Origin: Klebsiella planticola ATCC 33531
GTDB lineage: Bacteria > Pseudomonadota > Gammaproteobacteria > Enterobacterales > Enterobacteriaceae
Assembly (NCBI RefSeq): GCF_000735435.1
Contig: NZ_JMPP01000066.1
Span: 48,768 to 112,767, forward strand
Direction: 5' to 3'
DNA length: 64,000 nt
In this document: one piece after another, positions 51,151-61,038 of the stretch
Layout: each line of letters opens with the position of its first letter
How positions within the stretch are numbered: position 1 is the first letter of the stretch
Position numbers and translations under genes: made by a program
The notes under the pieces: generated by a model
Database searches by the model: none
What the model was told of the DNA's origin: nothing
The model's input: only the letters and a program-made list of their open reading frames with translations

Positions 51151-51580
51151 CTTTCGCCCGGCGGCGCTACGCTTGCACGGGCCTACAGGCCAAATGTGGT
51201 CAGTAGGCCAAATGCGATCGGTAAGCCGAATACGGTCGGTAGGCTGAATGCAGACAATAGGCCGAATGTGGGCGGCAGGACGAATACGGTCAGTCGGCCG
51301 GGTAAGGCGCAGTGCTTTCGCCCGGCGGCGCTACGCTTGCACGGGCCTACAGGCCGAATGTGGTCAGTAGGCCAAATGCGATCGGTAAGCCGAATACGGT
51401 CGGTAGGCTGAATGCAGGCAATAGGCCGAATGTGGGCGGCAGGACGAATACGGTCAGTCGGCCGGGTAAGGCGCAGTGCTTTCGCCCGGCGGCGCTACGC
51501 TTGCACGGGCCTACAGGCCAAATGTGGGCGGTAGGACGAATACGGTCAGTAGGCCGGGTAAGGCGCAGCCGCCACCCGGC
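51151..51580. repeat. 18-bp minisatellite nested in a 164-bp tandem repeat
   Basis: Three copies of a 164-bp unit start at 51151, 51315 and 51479, each opening with CTTTCGCCCGGCGGCGCTAC. Copies one and two each hold six 18-bp units (51188-51295 and 51352-51459; consensus near GGCCGAATRYGGTCGGTA), while the third holds only two (51516-51551). The array ends in a REP-type palindrome (51554-51580). It fills the spacer between the converging yahJ and lysU. Open frames through it reflect the 18-base period, not coding. Confidence 0.9.
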
Positions 51581-51584
51581 AAAT

Positions 51585-51620
51585 AAATGCAAAACCCCGA
51601 CAAGCCGGAGTTTTGCATTT
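51585..51620 (-). terminator. lysU intrinsic terminator
   Basis: A long palindrome (AAATGCAAAACTCCGGC / GACAAGCCGGAGTTTTGC type arms) lies 13 bp past the lysU stop. On the minus strand the GC core is followed by GGGTTTTGCATTT, suitable as a terminator. Confidence 0.75.
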
Positions 51621-51632
51621 GACAAAGCGCGG

Positions 51633-53150
51633 TTATTTCTGCGGACGCATCGCCGGGAACAAGATCACGTCGCGAATGGTGTGGCTGTTGGTAAACAGCA
51701 TCACCATCCGGTCAATCCCAATACCCAGACCGGCGGTCGGCGGCAGACCATATTCCAGCGCGGTGACGTAGTCTTCGTCGTAGAACATCGCTTCGTCATC
51801 CCCGGCGGCTTTCGCATTCACCTGGTCCTGGAAGCGCTGCGCCTGGTCTTCCGCGTCGTTCAGCTCGCTGAAGCCGTTACCGATTTCACGGCCGCCGATA
51901 AAGAACTCAAAGCGGTCGGTAATTTCCGGATTCACGTCATTACGGCGCGCCAGCGGAGAGACTTCCGCCGGGTATTCGGTGATAAAGGTCGGCTGAATCA
52001 GGTGCGCTTCCGCCACTTCATCAAAGATTTCCGTGACGATACGACCCAGGCCCCAGCTCTTCTCAACGTGAATGCCGATGGACTCCGCAAGGGCTTTTGC
52101 TGCGTCGAAGTTATCGAGATCCGCCATCTCAGTCTGCGGACGGTATTTCTTGATAGCCTCACGCATGGTCAGCTTTTCAAACGGTTTGCCGAAGTCGAAG
52201 ATCTGGTCGCCATATGGGACTTCCGTTTTACCCAACACGGTCTGCGCCAGGGTGCGGAACAGGGATTCGGTCAGTTCGATCAGATCCTTGTAATCCGCAT
52301 ACGCCATATAGAGTTCCATCATGGTGAACTCTGGGTTATGACGTACGGAGATGCCTTCGTTACGGAAGTTACGGTTGATTTCGAACACACGTTCGAAGCC
52401 GCCCACAACCAGACGCTTCAGATACAGCTCCGGCGCGATACGCAGGTACATATCCATATCCAGCGCATTGTGATGGGTGATGAACGGACGGGCAGACGCG
52501 CCGCCGGGGATCACCTGCATCATCGGGGTTTCGACTTCCATAAAGCCGCGGCCCACCATGAACTGGCGCATCGTCGCGAGGATCTGCGAACGGACTTTAA
52601 ACGTGCGTCGGGATTCGTCATTGGCGATCAGATCCAGGTAGCGCTGACGGTAACGGACTTCCTGATCCTGCAGACCGTGGAATTTGTCCGGCAGCGGGCG
52701 CAGCGCTTTGGTCAGCAGACGCAGCTCAGTGCAGTGGATAGAAAGCTCGCCGGTTTGGGTTTTAAACAGCTTACCGCGGGCGGCAATAATGTCGCCAAGG
52801 TCCCACTTTTTAAACTGTTCGTTGTAGACGCCTTCCGGCAGATCGTCGCGCGCGACGTACAGCTGAATACGGCCGCCGACGTCCTGCAGAGTGACGAAAG
52901 AGGCTTTCCCCATGATGCGACGGGTCATCATACGACCAGCAACAGAGACTTCAACGTTCAAGGAGCTGAGTGCTTCATTATCCTTGTCATCGAATTCAGT
53001 GTGCAATTGGTCAGAGGTATGGTCACGACGAAAATCATTCGGGAACGGGATCCCCTGCTCACGAAGCTGAGCCAGCTTTTCACGACGGGCTTTCAGTTCA
53101 TTATTAAGGTCAATTGCCTCATCGGCACTTTGTGCTTGTTGTTCAGACAT
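51633..53150 (-). CDS. lysU: Lysyl-tRNA synthetase, class II (LysU by position)
   Basis: The 505-residue cytosolic enzyme charges tRNA-Lys and makes Ap4A. An N-terminal OB-fold anticodon-binding domain (about 65-150, [20 protein letters not shown]) is followed by the class II catalytic core: motif 1 FMEVETPMM near 200-208, motif 2 [20 protein letters not shown] near 254-273 and motif 3 [12 protein letters not shown] near 475-486. Enterics have lysS (beside prfB) and an inducible lysU beside cad/dtpC. Adjacency to dtpC-cadAB favours lysU, though several residues read like LysS. Confidence 0.93.
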   Translation of the reverse strand: MSEQQAQSADEAIDLNNELKARREKLAQLREQGIPFPNDFRRDHTSDQLHTEFDDKDNEALSSLNVEVSVAGRMMTRRIMGKASFVTLQDVGGRIQLYVARDDLPEGVYNEQFKKWDLGDIIAARGKLFKTQTGELSIHCTELRLLTKALRPLPDKFHGLQDQEVRYRQRYLDLIANDESRRTFKVRSQILATMRQFMVGRGFMEVETPMMQVIPGGASARPFITHHNALDMDMYLRIAPELYLKRLVVGGFERVFEINRNFRNEGISVRHNPEFTMMELYMAYADYKDLIELTESLFRTLAQTVLGKTEVPYGDQIFDFGKPFEKLTMREAIKKYRPQTEMADLDNFDAAKALAESIGIHVEKSWGLGRIVTEIFDEVAEAHLIQPTFITEYPAEVSPLARRNDVNPEITDRFEFFIGGREIGNGFSELNDAEDQAQRFQDQVNAKAAGDDEAMFYDEDYVTALEYGLPPTAGLGIGIDRMVMLFTNSHTIRDVILFPAMRPQK

Positions 53151-53498
53151 GTTGGTTCCTCATAACCCTGCTTTCAAACTTGCTTCGGTAAATTGCGCCA
53201 GGCCACTATCCAGCGCAGCCTGGTCAGTGCGGGTCTCTACACCAGTGCGCGGCCGATCGTTGACGTTATCGCCAAAGACCGAACGATAGAATCTTAACGA
53301 ACCTGACCTTACTTAAGGCTGATCTCACTAAGTGATAGCCAAACTAAAGTTTTTTTCATTGATGGCTTGCCATCTATCCAGAATATCCTCCTCCTGACAG
53401 CTAAACGATGCAAGGAGCAGACTGACGCCAGCTCCGGGAAATTCCCCGGTCGCGCTGCGCTGACCGGGACGATGGATTCGTACCGAGCCGGACGGGCG
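53151..53498. promoter_or_regulatory. lysU upstream region
   Basis: This 348-bp spacer lies between dtpC and lysU, both minus strand. The left part (about 53280-53350) is AT-richer and likely carries the lysU promoter. The right part is GC-rich with short palindromes (CCCGGTCGCGC...GACCGGG near 53443-53470; GGCGCTACGCGCC near 53487-53500) that may end dtpC transcription. No gene is supported. Confidence 0.45.
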
Positions 53499-54974
53499 CT
53501 ACGCGCCCCCTCCGGGGAGTTCACCGGTTGCGGCGCGGCGCTTGCCGACGCTGCAGGCGGCAGCGAAGGCCAGGATGACAATCACCGTTACGCAGCCCAG
53601 CGTCCACTCCCCCATCTGGGAGAAGAAATGCTGATACGCGGCGATTGCCGTTTCGCTGATCTGCGACTCGGTGGTCTGCTGCGCGACGATACCCGCCAGC
53701 CAGTTGGCCACCGCTCCGGTCGCCAGCATATAAATCCCGGTCAGCACCCCGGTCACGCCCGGCATATTCAGGCGAGTGATCTGCGCCATCGCCACCGGGT
53801 CGATAAACAGCTCGGCAAAGCCCATCAGCGCCAGTCCGCCGACCATCAGCCCCATCGAGGCCTGTCCATCGACGGCGCCATGGCGTGCGTTCAGGGCCAG
53901 CACAATGAAGCCGCAGCCCATCAGCACCAGGCCAAAAGCAAATTTCAGCCAGACGCGAAGCACCGATCGCGTGCTGCCTTCCGGACGCATCAGCCAGGCC
54001 AGCGCCACGCCTGCCGCCATCACGGCGACGGCATTCACCGACTGGAAGAGAGCCGTCGGCACCTCAATGGTGAACAGCCGGCGGTTAACAAAGCGATCGA
54101 TAAACAGGCTGATAGAGCTGCCGCCCTGCTGCGCCAGAACCCAGAACAGCGTGCCGGTCAGCATCAGCAGTACGATTTGCCACAGCGCGCGACGGTGCTG
54201 CGGGGAGTTCACCATAATGCGCGCCACCATTTGGGCGGCGAAGACGCAGACAATAGCCAGCAGATAGCCCGACCAGTTGTTTTCCAGCAGCAGCGTGAAG
54301 AACACCGGCGCCACGCAGAGCATAACCACCAGCCAGCCCCAGGTCGGCAGCACAAATTTCACCGCGCACAGCGCCTGTTTGTCGACGCCGCGGGTGTGGC
54401 TGAAGTGGCGATGGCCGCTGAGGAAAATCAGCAGCCCGATAAACATGCCGATCCCCGCCAGCGCAAAACCGATATGCCAGCCATACCACTGCGCCGCCAG
54501 CCCGCAGGCGATGGGCGCCGCGATCGAGCCGACGTTCCCGGCGGCATACAGCAGCGAGAAACCGCCGTCGCGGCGATGGTCGTCAACGGCGTAGAGCTCG
54601 CCCAGCAGGCAGCTGATGTTGGATTTGAACAGGCCGTAGCCGCAGATAATGATCGCCAGCGCGAGGTACAGACTCCAGGTTGCATCAGATTCAACGCCCA
54701 GCACGACGTGGCCGAGCGTCATCAACAGCGCGCCGGCAATGACCGCCGTGCGATTGCCGAGCAGGCGGTCGGCAAGCCAGCCGCCGAGAATGGGGGTAAC
54801 GTACACCAGGGAAGCGTAAGCGCTGAACAGACTGATGGCGTGGCTGTCATCAAAGCCAAGCTGATGGGTGAGGTAGAGGATGAGTAAGGCACGCATGCCG
54901 TAAAAGCTGAAATATTCCCAGATTTGGATCGCTACGATGTAATAGATCGCGCGCGGTTGTGAGGGTGTTTTCAT
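53499..54974 (-). CDS. dtpC: Dipeptide/tripeptide permease DtpC (YjdL), POT family
   Basis: The 491-residue proton-coupled peptide transporter has about fourteen membrane segments. It opens with [20 protein letters not shown] near 8-27, the POT-family ExxERFxYYG region, here in the DtpC/YjdL form with [30 protein letters not shown] near 53-72 is the second POT signature. DtpC-type proteins favour lysine-containing dipeptides, which suits its place beside cadBA. ATG 54974 is preceded by AGGAG; the 19-codon extension to 55031 crosses the cadA terminator and is rejected. The C-terminus is slightly longer than in Escherichia coli. Confidence 0.92.
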   Translation of the reverse strand: MKTPSQPRAIYYIVAIQIWEYFSFYGMRALLILYLTHQLGFDDSHAISLFSAYASLVYVTPILGGWLADRLLGNRTAVIAGALLMTLGHVVLGVESDATWSLYLALAIIICGYGLFKSNISCLLGELYAVDDHRRDGGFSLLYAAGNVGSIAAPIACGLAAQWYGWHIGFALAGIGMFIGLLIFLSGHRHFSHTRGVDKQALCAVKFVLPTWGWLVVMLCVAPVFFTLLLENNWSGYLLAIVCVFAAQMVARIMVNSPQHRRALWQIVLLMLTGTLFWVLAQQGGSSISLFIDRFVNRRLFTIEVPTALFQSVNAVAVMAAGVALAWLMRPEGSTRSVLRVWLKFAFGLVLMGCGFIVLALNARHGAVDGQASMGLMVGGLALMGFAELFIDPVAMAQITRLNMPGVTGVLTGIYMLATGAVANWLAGIVAQQTTESQISETAIAAYQHFFSQMGEWTLGCVTVIVILAFAAACSVGKRRAATGELPGGGA

Positions 54975-54992
54975 GAGGTCTCCTGCAGCGTG

Positions 54993-55020
54993 AAAAAGGG
55001 AAGTGGCACGCCACTTCCCC
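54993..55020 (-). terminator. Intrinsic terminator between cadA and dtpC
   Basis: On the minus strand GGGAAGTGG pairs with CCACTTCCC around a 4-base loop, directly followed by TTTTT. It lies 12 bp past the cadA stop and 18 bp before the dtpC start, so dtpC expression from Pcad depends on read-through. Confidence 0.85.
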
Positions 55021-55031
55021 TGGAGCTTCAA

Positions 55032-57179
55032 TTACTTGTTGTTTTCTTCTTTCAGCACTTTAACGGTGTAGCGACCATCCGCCTGACGATATGCGCCGTG
55101 GATATCGGTTTCGAAGCCCGGGTAGTGAGCGCCGATTTCGCACAGCATCTGCAGGAACTCCAGCACCGGCCGGCTCTCTTCGGTGATCATTTCACCCGGC
55201 ATGACCAGCGGAACTCCCGGAGGATACGGCAGGATCATGTTGGCGTTGACGCGGCCCACCATCTCTTCGAGATAGACCTCTTCAGTCTGACCGTGCAGCT
55301 CTTTCTGGAACGCGGCGTACGGCGTGATCATCATGGTCGGCAGCACTTCGAAAGCGCGGAACATCAGATCCGGCAGGTTGTGATGCGCAATCAGTTTGTG
55401 AATATTCTGCGCCAGTTCCTGAACACGCATGTTTTCATAGAACTCCGGATCTTCACGATACAGCGACGGCAGCATGTTTTTCACGCGCAGATTCAGGTCG
55501 AAAGCACGTTTAAAGTCGGTCAGCGCGCGCAGCAGGCTCAGTGCTTTGGTTTTGTCGATACCGATGCTGAACAGGAACAGCAGGTTGTACGGACCGGTTT
55601 TCTCCACCACGATGCCGTGTTCGTCGAGGTATTTCGCCACGATGCTGGCCGGAATACCGAACTCATCCATGGTACCGTCTTTCTTCATCCCCGGAGTCAG
55701 CAGGGTGACTTTGATCGGGTCGAGGTACATGTGTTCGTTATCGATGTTTTTGAAACCGTGCCATGCGCTATCGGAACGCAGCGGCCAGCATTCCGGGCCA
55801 TCGATATGTTCCGGCTGCCAGACGTCGAAGAACCAGCCTTCGGATTCGCCTTTCAGACGTTTGATCTCTTTACGGAACTTAATAGAACGTTCGATAGAGC
55901 CATCGATCAGACGCTTACCGGCATTACCTTTCATCATCGCCGCGGCAGTTTCCGTCGAAGCAACCACGCCGTAGTGCGGAGAGGTAGTGGTGTGCATCAT
56001 GTAGGCTTCGTTAAAGGTCTCTTCGTTAACATCGCCTTTAACGTGAATCATCGAAGCCTGAGAGAACGCCGCCAGCAGTTTGTGCGTGGACTGGGTTTCA
56101 TAAATCACTTTCCCTTCCACACGGCCACCGCTCATCCCGCATTTACCGGCATAGATTGGAGAGAAGTTGGTGTAAGGCACCCACGCGGAGTCAAAATGGA
56201 TAGATTTCACATCCAGCGTTTTCTTGATGAAGTCGGTGTTATACAGCAGACCATCGTAGGTGGAGTTGGTGATAACCGCGTGCACCGGCCAGGTTGCGTT
56301 CGGCGTCTCTTTGACGCGTTTGGCGATAGTGGCGTGCTGGAATTCGCTCTGTGGAATACCGCCGAGGATGCCGTAGGCGTTACGGGTCGGACGGAAGTAA
56401 ATCGGCGTAATGTCGCTCATCATCATCAGGTGAGTCAGCGATTTGTGGCAGTTACGGTCAATCAGCACGGTGCTGCCGGCAGGCGCAGAGTACATACCGA
56501 CGATTTTGTTCGCCGTTGAGGTGCCGTTGGTCACCATGTAGCTGCGTTCGGCGTTAAAGACGCGCGCAATATACTCTTCCGCTTCTTTATGCGGGCCGCT
56601 GTGATCCAGCAGGGAACCCAGTTCAGAAACCGAAATCGAGATATCGGATTTCATGGTGTTTGAACCAAAGAAATCATAGAAGATGCTGCCGACCGGGCTT
56701 TTCTGGAAGGCGGTACCGCCCATATGGCCTGGAGTACAGAAGGTGTATTTACCTTCACGCACATATTTGAACAGCGCTTTGGTCAGCGGCGGCAGAATGG
56801 TATCGATGTATTCATCGGTGTTCTGTTTGATTTTATCGGCGATGTCGTCGGCCGCACCCAGCGCATATTCGAAGAAACGCACCTGCATGCGCAGATCGTT
56901 CAGGCTGACGTCCAGCGTGGAGTAGGTGTTAGCGAAAGCGTACAGCGGCATATATTCGTTCAGCTTGCTGATCTCTTCGCACAGTTCAAGATTGTATTTA
57001 TCCCAGTCGAAGATCACGCCGCACAGACGGGCATTGTTTTCGATCAGTTTCAGTAAATCTTCGCGGTCGTTCGGATAGACAATACGGAAGTCCAGGCGTT
57101 CAAGGGCGCGATGCAGTTCACGGATAGGCTCTTCTTTAAAGTAGACGCCCATGTGATTCATGATTGCGATAACGTTCAT
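55032..57179 (-). CDS. cadA: Inducible lysine decarboxylase CadA
   Basis: The 715-residue PLP enzyme decarboxylates lysine to cadaverine and consumes a proton. It belongs to the fold-type I ornithine/lysine/arginine decarboxylases, with an N-terminal wing domain (1-130), the PLP-binding core and a C-terminal domain. FHSDSAWVPYTNF-type and STHKLLAAFSQASMIHVKGD motifs are visible near 328-386, with the Schiff-base Lys in STHK (about 367). The length equals that of Escherichia coli CadA. It is co-transcribed with cadB (82-bp gap). Confidence 0.97.
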   Translation of the reverse strand: MNVIAIMNHMGVYFKEEPIRELHRALERLDFRIVYPNDREDLLKLIENNARLCGVIFDWDKYNLELCEEISKLNEYMPLYAFANTYSTLDVSLNDLRMQVRFFEYALGAADDIADKIKQNTDEYIDTILPPLTKALFKYVREGKYTFCTPGHMGGTAFQKSPVGSIFYDFFGSNTMKSDISISVSELGSLLDHSGPHKEAEEYIARVFNAERSYMVTNGTSTANKIVGMYSAPAGSTVLIDRNCHKSLTHLMMMSDITPIYFRPTRNAYGILGGIPQSEFQHATIAKRVKETPNATWPVHAVITNSTYDGLLYNTDFIKKTLDVKSIHFDSAWVPYTNFSPIYAGKCGMSGGRVEGKVIYETQSTHKLLAAFSQASMIHVKGDVNEETFNEAYMMHTTTSPHYGVVASTETAAAMMKGNAGKRLIDGSIERSIKFRKEIKRLKGESEGWFFDVWQPEHIDGPECWPLRSDSAWHGFKNIDNEHMYLDPIKVTLLTPGMKKDGTMDEFGIPASIVAKYLDEHGIVVEKTGPYNLLFLFSIGIDKTKALSLLRALTDFKRAFDLNLRVKNMLPSLYREDPEFYENMRVQELAQNIHKLIAHHNLPDLMFRAFEVLPTMMITPYAAFQKELHGQTEEVYLEEMVGRVNANMILPYPPGVPLVMPGEMITEESRPVLEFLQMLCEIGAHYPGFETDIHGAYRQADGRYTVKVLKEENNK

Positions 57180-57261
57180 AGTCGAATCTCCAGATATGGA
57201 GAGCCCCTCCCGTCACGTGGTGACAGGTGCAGGAAGGAGCTCCAGGAAAAGGGGTTACGGA

Positions 57262-58599
57262 TTAATGCGCGCTGGCGGCAGAGCTGTCAGTGGTGTCGTT
57301 TTCGTGCTGACGCTGATGCATTTTGCGACCGTAGAACATCAGGATAATCAGGCTGACGATAAAGGTACCGGCCAGTTCGAAGGAGCTTGCCCCCATCAGG
57401 GCGATGAAGCAGAACGCACAGCCCAGGACGGAACAAATCAGGCTGACAAGGTTGCGAATGTTAATGCCTTCGAAGCGAATCAGGTCAACGCAGGAGTAGA
57501 AGTAAGGCAGCATGGTCAGCAGGACGGCGATACCGGTCAGTTCACCGAACAGGTCAGACGCTTTACCGCCGCTGGAGTTCATCAGGGTAATCAGCACCAT
57601 CAGCGCGGTCATTTTCACCGCCGCCAGCAGCAGGCCTTTTTTCGGAATACCGTTGTTATCCACTTCACCATACACTTTCGGGAAGTTGCCATCGTTGGCG
57701 GCGCGAACCCCGGCCTGACCAACCAGCATCATCCAGGAACCCAGAGAAGTCAGGCAGGCAAATGCGGTGAAAGCAGAGACTACCGGCGCAGCCCAGCCGC
57801 CAAGAATGGTTGAGGCGCTGATAGCGAACGGCGCGCCGGAGGCAGCCATCTGAGCCGCAGGATACATACCGGCGATAACCTGAGTTGCGGCGATATAGAC
57901 CACGCCGGCCATCGCGGTTCCCAGCATGGTTGCCAGCGGAACGGTACGTTTCGGGTTTTTCACCATCCCGGTACTGACGGCGGCAGACTCAACGCCGACG
58001 AATGCCCACAGGCAGAGCAGAATACTTTTGATTACCGCATGGCTGTCTGGCGTGCTGGACGTGTTCCAGTTTGCCTGATAGGTCGCCGCATCAAACCAGT
58101 GCCAGCCGATAACCGCGGTCATCACCACCGGAATTAATACCAGCACCAGGCCAATGGTGGTCAGACGGCTTACCCAGGTACCGCCGAGCATATTCACGAA
58201 GGTGAATATCCAGACGATCGCAATACACGCGATACCGGCTGGAATCGGGTTATTCAGAATCGGGAAGAAAGTAGACAAATAAGAAACGGCGGTAATACCG
58301 ATGGCCAGGTTACCAATCCAGTTGGCATGATAATAAAGGACGCCGGTCTGGAAACCGAATGCGGGAGATATTTCCCCGGCATACGCAATTGGGCCACCCT
58401 GCTGTGGGTTCTTGGTTGCCAGTCGGGCATAAACATAAGCCAGAGACATCGCACCAATAATAGAAATAACCCATCCCCAGATAGCAATACCACCGATGCT
58501 GGCGAGGTTCGCAGGTAATAATGCAATACCGCTCCCCATCATATTACCAGCGACGACGCCGGTACAGGCAAATAGCCCTATCTTCTTGGCAGAACTCAT
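57262..58599 (-). CDS. cadB: Lysine:cadaverine antiporter CadB
   Basis: The 445-residue APC-superfamily antiporter has twelve membrane segments. N-terminal GLFACTGVVAGNMMGSGIAL near 8-27 is the substrate-binding first segment, and WAFVGVESAAVSTGMVKNP near 199-217 contains the conserved Glu region. It exchanges external lysine for cadaverine produced by CadA, completing acid resistance. AGGAG lies upstream of the ATG. It is the first gene of the cadBA operon, after the Pcad region. Confidence 0.96.
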   Translation of the reverse strand: MSSAKKIGLFACTGVVAGNMMGSGIALLPANLASIGGIAIWGWVISIIGAMSLAYVYARLATKNPQQGGPIAYAGEISPAFGFQTGVLYYHANWIGNLAIGITAVSYLSTFFPILNNPIPAGIACIAIVWIFTFVNMLGGTWVSRLTTIGLVLVLIPVVMTAVIGWHWFDAATYQANWNTSSTPDSHAVIKSILLCLWAFVGVESAAVSTGMVKNPKRTVPLATMLGTAMAGVVYIAATQVIAGMYPAAQMAASGAPFAISASTILGGWAAPVVSAFTAFACLTSLGSWMMLVGQAGVRAANDGNFPKVYGEVDNNGIPKKGLLLAAVKMTALMVLITLMNSSGGKASDLFGELTGIAVLLTMLPYFYSCVDLIRFEGINIRNLVSLICSVLGCAFCFIALMGASSFELAGTFIVSLIILMFYGRKMHQRQHENDTTDSSAASAH

Positions 58600-58924
58600 G
58601 TTTGCTTTTCTCCTAAGTTTATTTGGGAGGTACAGATCATGATATAGAACCTTTAATTGACCCGACCAACTGCCAACAAGATTACTGATTCAAAGAAGAT
58701 AAGTCCTAAAGATAAAGTGAAATAACAACAAACATCAGACAAATGATATTTTGACCTTTTTCAATTAACATATCAGGATGACATGTTGATATCATAAAAA
58801 GATAAACATCGTTTAGTTACAGTTACTTGCAAGAAAGATGGCGTGTTGAATTTGTGTTGTATTTCGCCATTCCGGCGTTAAATACATATAACAATCAGGG
58901 TGCTCATGAGAAACATAAATTTAA
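58600..58924 (-). promoter_or_regulatory. Pcad region controlling cadBA
   Basis: The spacer between cadC and cadB is very AT-rich (about 58660-58920) relative to the rest of the window. In Escherichia coli the matching region holds CadC binding sites and H-NS-sensitive AT tracts upstream of the cadBA promoter; the same role is inferred here by position and composition. No single operator could be fixed by eye. Confidence 0.7.
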
Positions 58925-58958
58925 CCTCACCATACTCAATATCCTGAGTATGGTGAGG
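58925..58958 (-). terminator. cadC terminator hairpin
   Basis: A perfect 14-bp inverted repeat (CCTCACCATACTCA / TGAGTATGGTGAGG) with a 6-base loop lies 7 bp after the cadC stop. On the minus strand it is followed by TTAAATTT, a weak U-rich tract. Confidence 0.75.
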
Positions 58959-58964
58959 GTTTAC

Positions 58965-60500
58965 TTATTCTGAAGAGAGGAAATTATCGAGGTAAGGGAC
59001 CACCCGGGTGACCGAGGTCTGGAATACTGCATTTTCAATCCAGTAAAAGGTGTTCTCGCCCGGGCGCAAATTAAATGCCGTCAGATAAGCATCCGCAGCT
59101 TCCCGGTTCTGCCCTTTCATCTCGTAGACTTTACCCAGCAGCACGTAATTCATCCACGACATCTCGAGGTCGATCCCGGTATTAATCGCGTTATACGCCT
59201 CATCGACTTTACCCTGGCCCAACAAATCCACTGTTTTAATTTGGTAAAATACCGCCGTATCTTTGATTCCCGGCATATCACCGACCCGGGTGATTTCAGC
59301 GTACAGCGCGTTGAGCTGCTCTTTATTTAACGGCTGCTGCGAATGACGTAATACATCCACCAGCGTTTTTTCCGCATAGGCGTAAGAAAACTCAGGCGAG
59401 TCTTTAATCACTTCATCGAGCAGCGCGCTGGCCTTACCTAAGGAGTCGACATCACCGTTCATTAATAACTGATGCGACTCGTAGAAATGCGTCAGCGCCG
59501 TGCTGTGCGACGGCTGATACTGTTTCAGCATCGTCTGCATGCGTTCCGACCACGGCTGCTTTAAGGCCTCCGATAAGCTGCTCAGCAGATCGTTTTGAAT
59601 CGCCAGCTGGTTGTCGCTGGTGATGAAATAACGTTTGTCCATCATCGTTGAACCGTCGGCGTTATCCACCATCTGCACGGACATAAAGCACTGCTGCGCG
59701 CGATAGTGGCGCTGGTTGACGAACTCAATCGTCAGCGTTTTACCTGAACTGCTTGGCTCATTAATGTTGTAGTTGGTTTTGTCATGCACCATAAAGGTCG
59801 AGAAGGTGTTGAGCGACGTCGTCACCAGGCTGCCCAGGCCCACCGCATACGAGTGCTGCGATGCCCAGTTGGTGCAGGAATTACCTTTCAGCAGATGGAT
59901 ATCGATATCGCGCGGGTTCAGCAGCAAGCGCGCTTTATTCACCGGTGGCCGCGACTCGATCGATGACAGCGCAACCAGCGCCACGCAGGAACCCAGCGCC
60001 AGCAGGAACAGGATCCATACCCAGAAGGTAGTAATACGTCGGCGCTTCTCCGGTTTCACGGCCAGCGTCTGGTCTGGCTCAACCTCGCCGGCAGAGCGCG
60101 TCGGGTCGGGCATCAGTTCAGGCGTCGCAGCGGAGACCGCTGGGGGGATCGCCATCGCGGGCTCTTCCCCTTCTTCCGTACACCAGATGACCGGCACCGT
60201 AAGCTTATAACCGCGCTTGGGTACCGTCGCAATATATTCGAGGCTATTATCGTTGCCATCTTTCAACGACTTACGTAGCTCGGAAATACTCTGCGTGACG
60301 ACGTGGCTGGTGACCACGTTACGTGTCCAGACATTATCAATAAGCTCGTCCCTGCTGAGCACTTCACCAGGGTGACGGGCAAAGAAGACCAATAGATCGA
60401 TTAAGCGCGGTTCCAGAGTAAGCTGACGCCCCTTCCGGCTGATTTGGTTAACAGAAGGTGTAACCAGCCATTCTCCCACGCGAACAACAGGTTGTTGCAT
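58965..60500 (-). CDS. cadC: Membrane-integrated acid sensor/activator CadC
   Basis: The 511-residue ToxR-like one-component regulator has a cytoplasmic OmpR-type winged helix (about 1-105, PRLIDLLVFFARHPGEVLSR, then HVVTQSISELRKSLKD). A variable linker, one transmembrane segment (about 160-182, TTFWVWILFLLALGSCVAL) and a periplasmic pH/cadaverine-sensing domain follow. Cys residues in KGNSCTNW and RAQQCFMS correspond to the disulfide pair of Escherichia coli CadC. ATG 60500 starts the conserved MQQPVVRVGEW; the 25-codon extension is spurious. It activates cadBA at low pH with lysine. Confidence 0.95.
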   Translation of the reverse strand: MQQPVVRVGEWLVTPSVNQISRKGRQLTLEPRLIDLLVFFARHPGEVLSRDELIDNVWTRNVVTSHVVTQSISELRKSLKDGNDNSLEYIATVPKRGYKLTVPVIWCTEEGEEPAMAIPPAVSAATPELMPDPTRSAGEVEPDQTLAVKPEKRRRITTFWVWILFLLALGSCVALVALSSIESRPPVNKARLLLNPRDIDIHLLKGNSCTNWASQHSYAVGLGSLVTTSLNTFSTFMVHDKTNYNINEPSSSGKTLTIEFVNQRHYRAQQCFMSVQMVDNADGSTMMDKRYFITSDNQLAIQNDLLSSLSEALKQPWSERMQTMLKQYQPSHSTALTHFYESHQLLMNGDVDSLGKASALLDEVIKDSPEFSYAYAEKTLVDVLRHSQQPLNKEQLNALYAEITRVGDMPGIKDTAVFYQIKTVDLLGQGKVDEAYNAINTGIDLEMSWMNYVLLGKVYEMKGQNREAADAYLTAFNLRPGENTFYWIENAVFQTSVTRVVPYLDNFLSSE

Positions 60501-61038
60501 AAAAAAGAGCCCAAAACGAAAAGGGAAAGGCGCGATGATAACACATTTCCCCTCCCTATTTATGATAGGGGTCATTACCTTGATCGCGTTATATCATTCT
60601 GCACTTATTTCACTTAGCCAGTTTTTATTTCTAAACAAAACCGGTCATAGTTTATTAACATCTGAATAATTTCTGCAGAAAAAGTGAATACCTGTTCTGC
60701 TCTATCGCCTCGATAAGCGCCCGCACGGCCAGGCGATTCAGGATGCTATTCCCCCTGTTCTCTACCGACATGGCCCAGGAACAAGCGGATGATGACGCCC
60801 CAATGACCCGCTCATGCGCCGGCACAAGCCACATCGCCGCACCGACAGAGCAGTATTCCGGCCCGCGCAGCGACTGATTTTCCGCAGGACGCCGAACTAT
60901 TCCGGGAAACATCCGCTTGCGCGGGCGCAGTCAGAGGCATTCTTCGGCGGCGGTAAAGCCGGTTATCCGCACTATCCCGCCGTCGCCGCGCAGTAGCTCC
61001 GCGGCCCCGGCTGGGACGAGCGCCTGCGTTCTGGTGGA
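60501..61038. other. Spacer upstream of cadC with possible decayed coding remnant
   Basis: The region has an AT-rich cadC promoter part (60501-60660) and then GC-rich sequence with coding-like composition but no intact gene. A minus-strand 85-codon frame (60655-60912) ends in LNRLAVRALIEAIEQ, loosely like the C-terminus of a LysR- or IclR-type regulator, with a stop 18-21 bases upstream of its first ATG. It could be a degenerate gene; confidence in any identity is very low. Confidence 0.3.

Noticed and set aside
51151..51580. CRISPR-like appearance of the 18-bp array
   Set aside because: Units are contiguous with no unique spacers and no cas genes are near; it is a nested tandem repeat.
51312..53165. 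617-codon plus-strand open frame opposite lysU
   Set aside because: Antisense shadow of the conserved lysU gene extended through the 18-bp repeat array, whose period is a multiple of three.
53367..54887. 506-codon plus-strand open frame opposite dtpC
   Set aside because: Shadow of dtpC with Gln/His/Arg-rich composition typical of antisense frames in GC-rich DNA.
54990..56519. 509-codon plus-strand open frame opposite cadA
   Set aside because: Shadow of cadA; the product is His/Phe/Gln-rich without family features.
60501..61038. tRNA-Phe gene expected near cadC from Escherichia coli gene order
   Set aside because: No tRNA-Phe acceptor, T-loop or anticodon arm sequence is present in this spacer.
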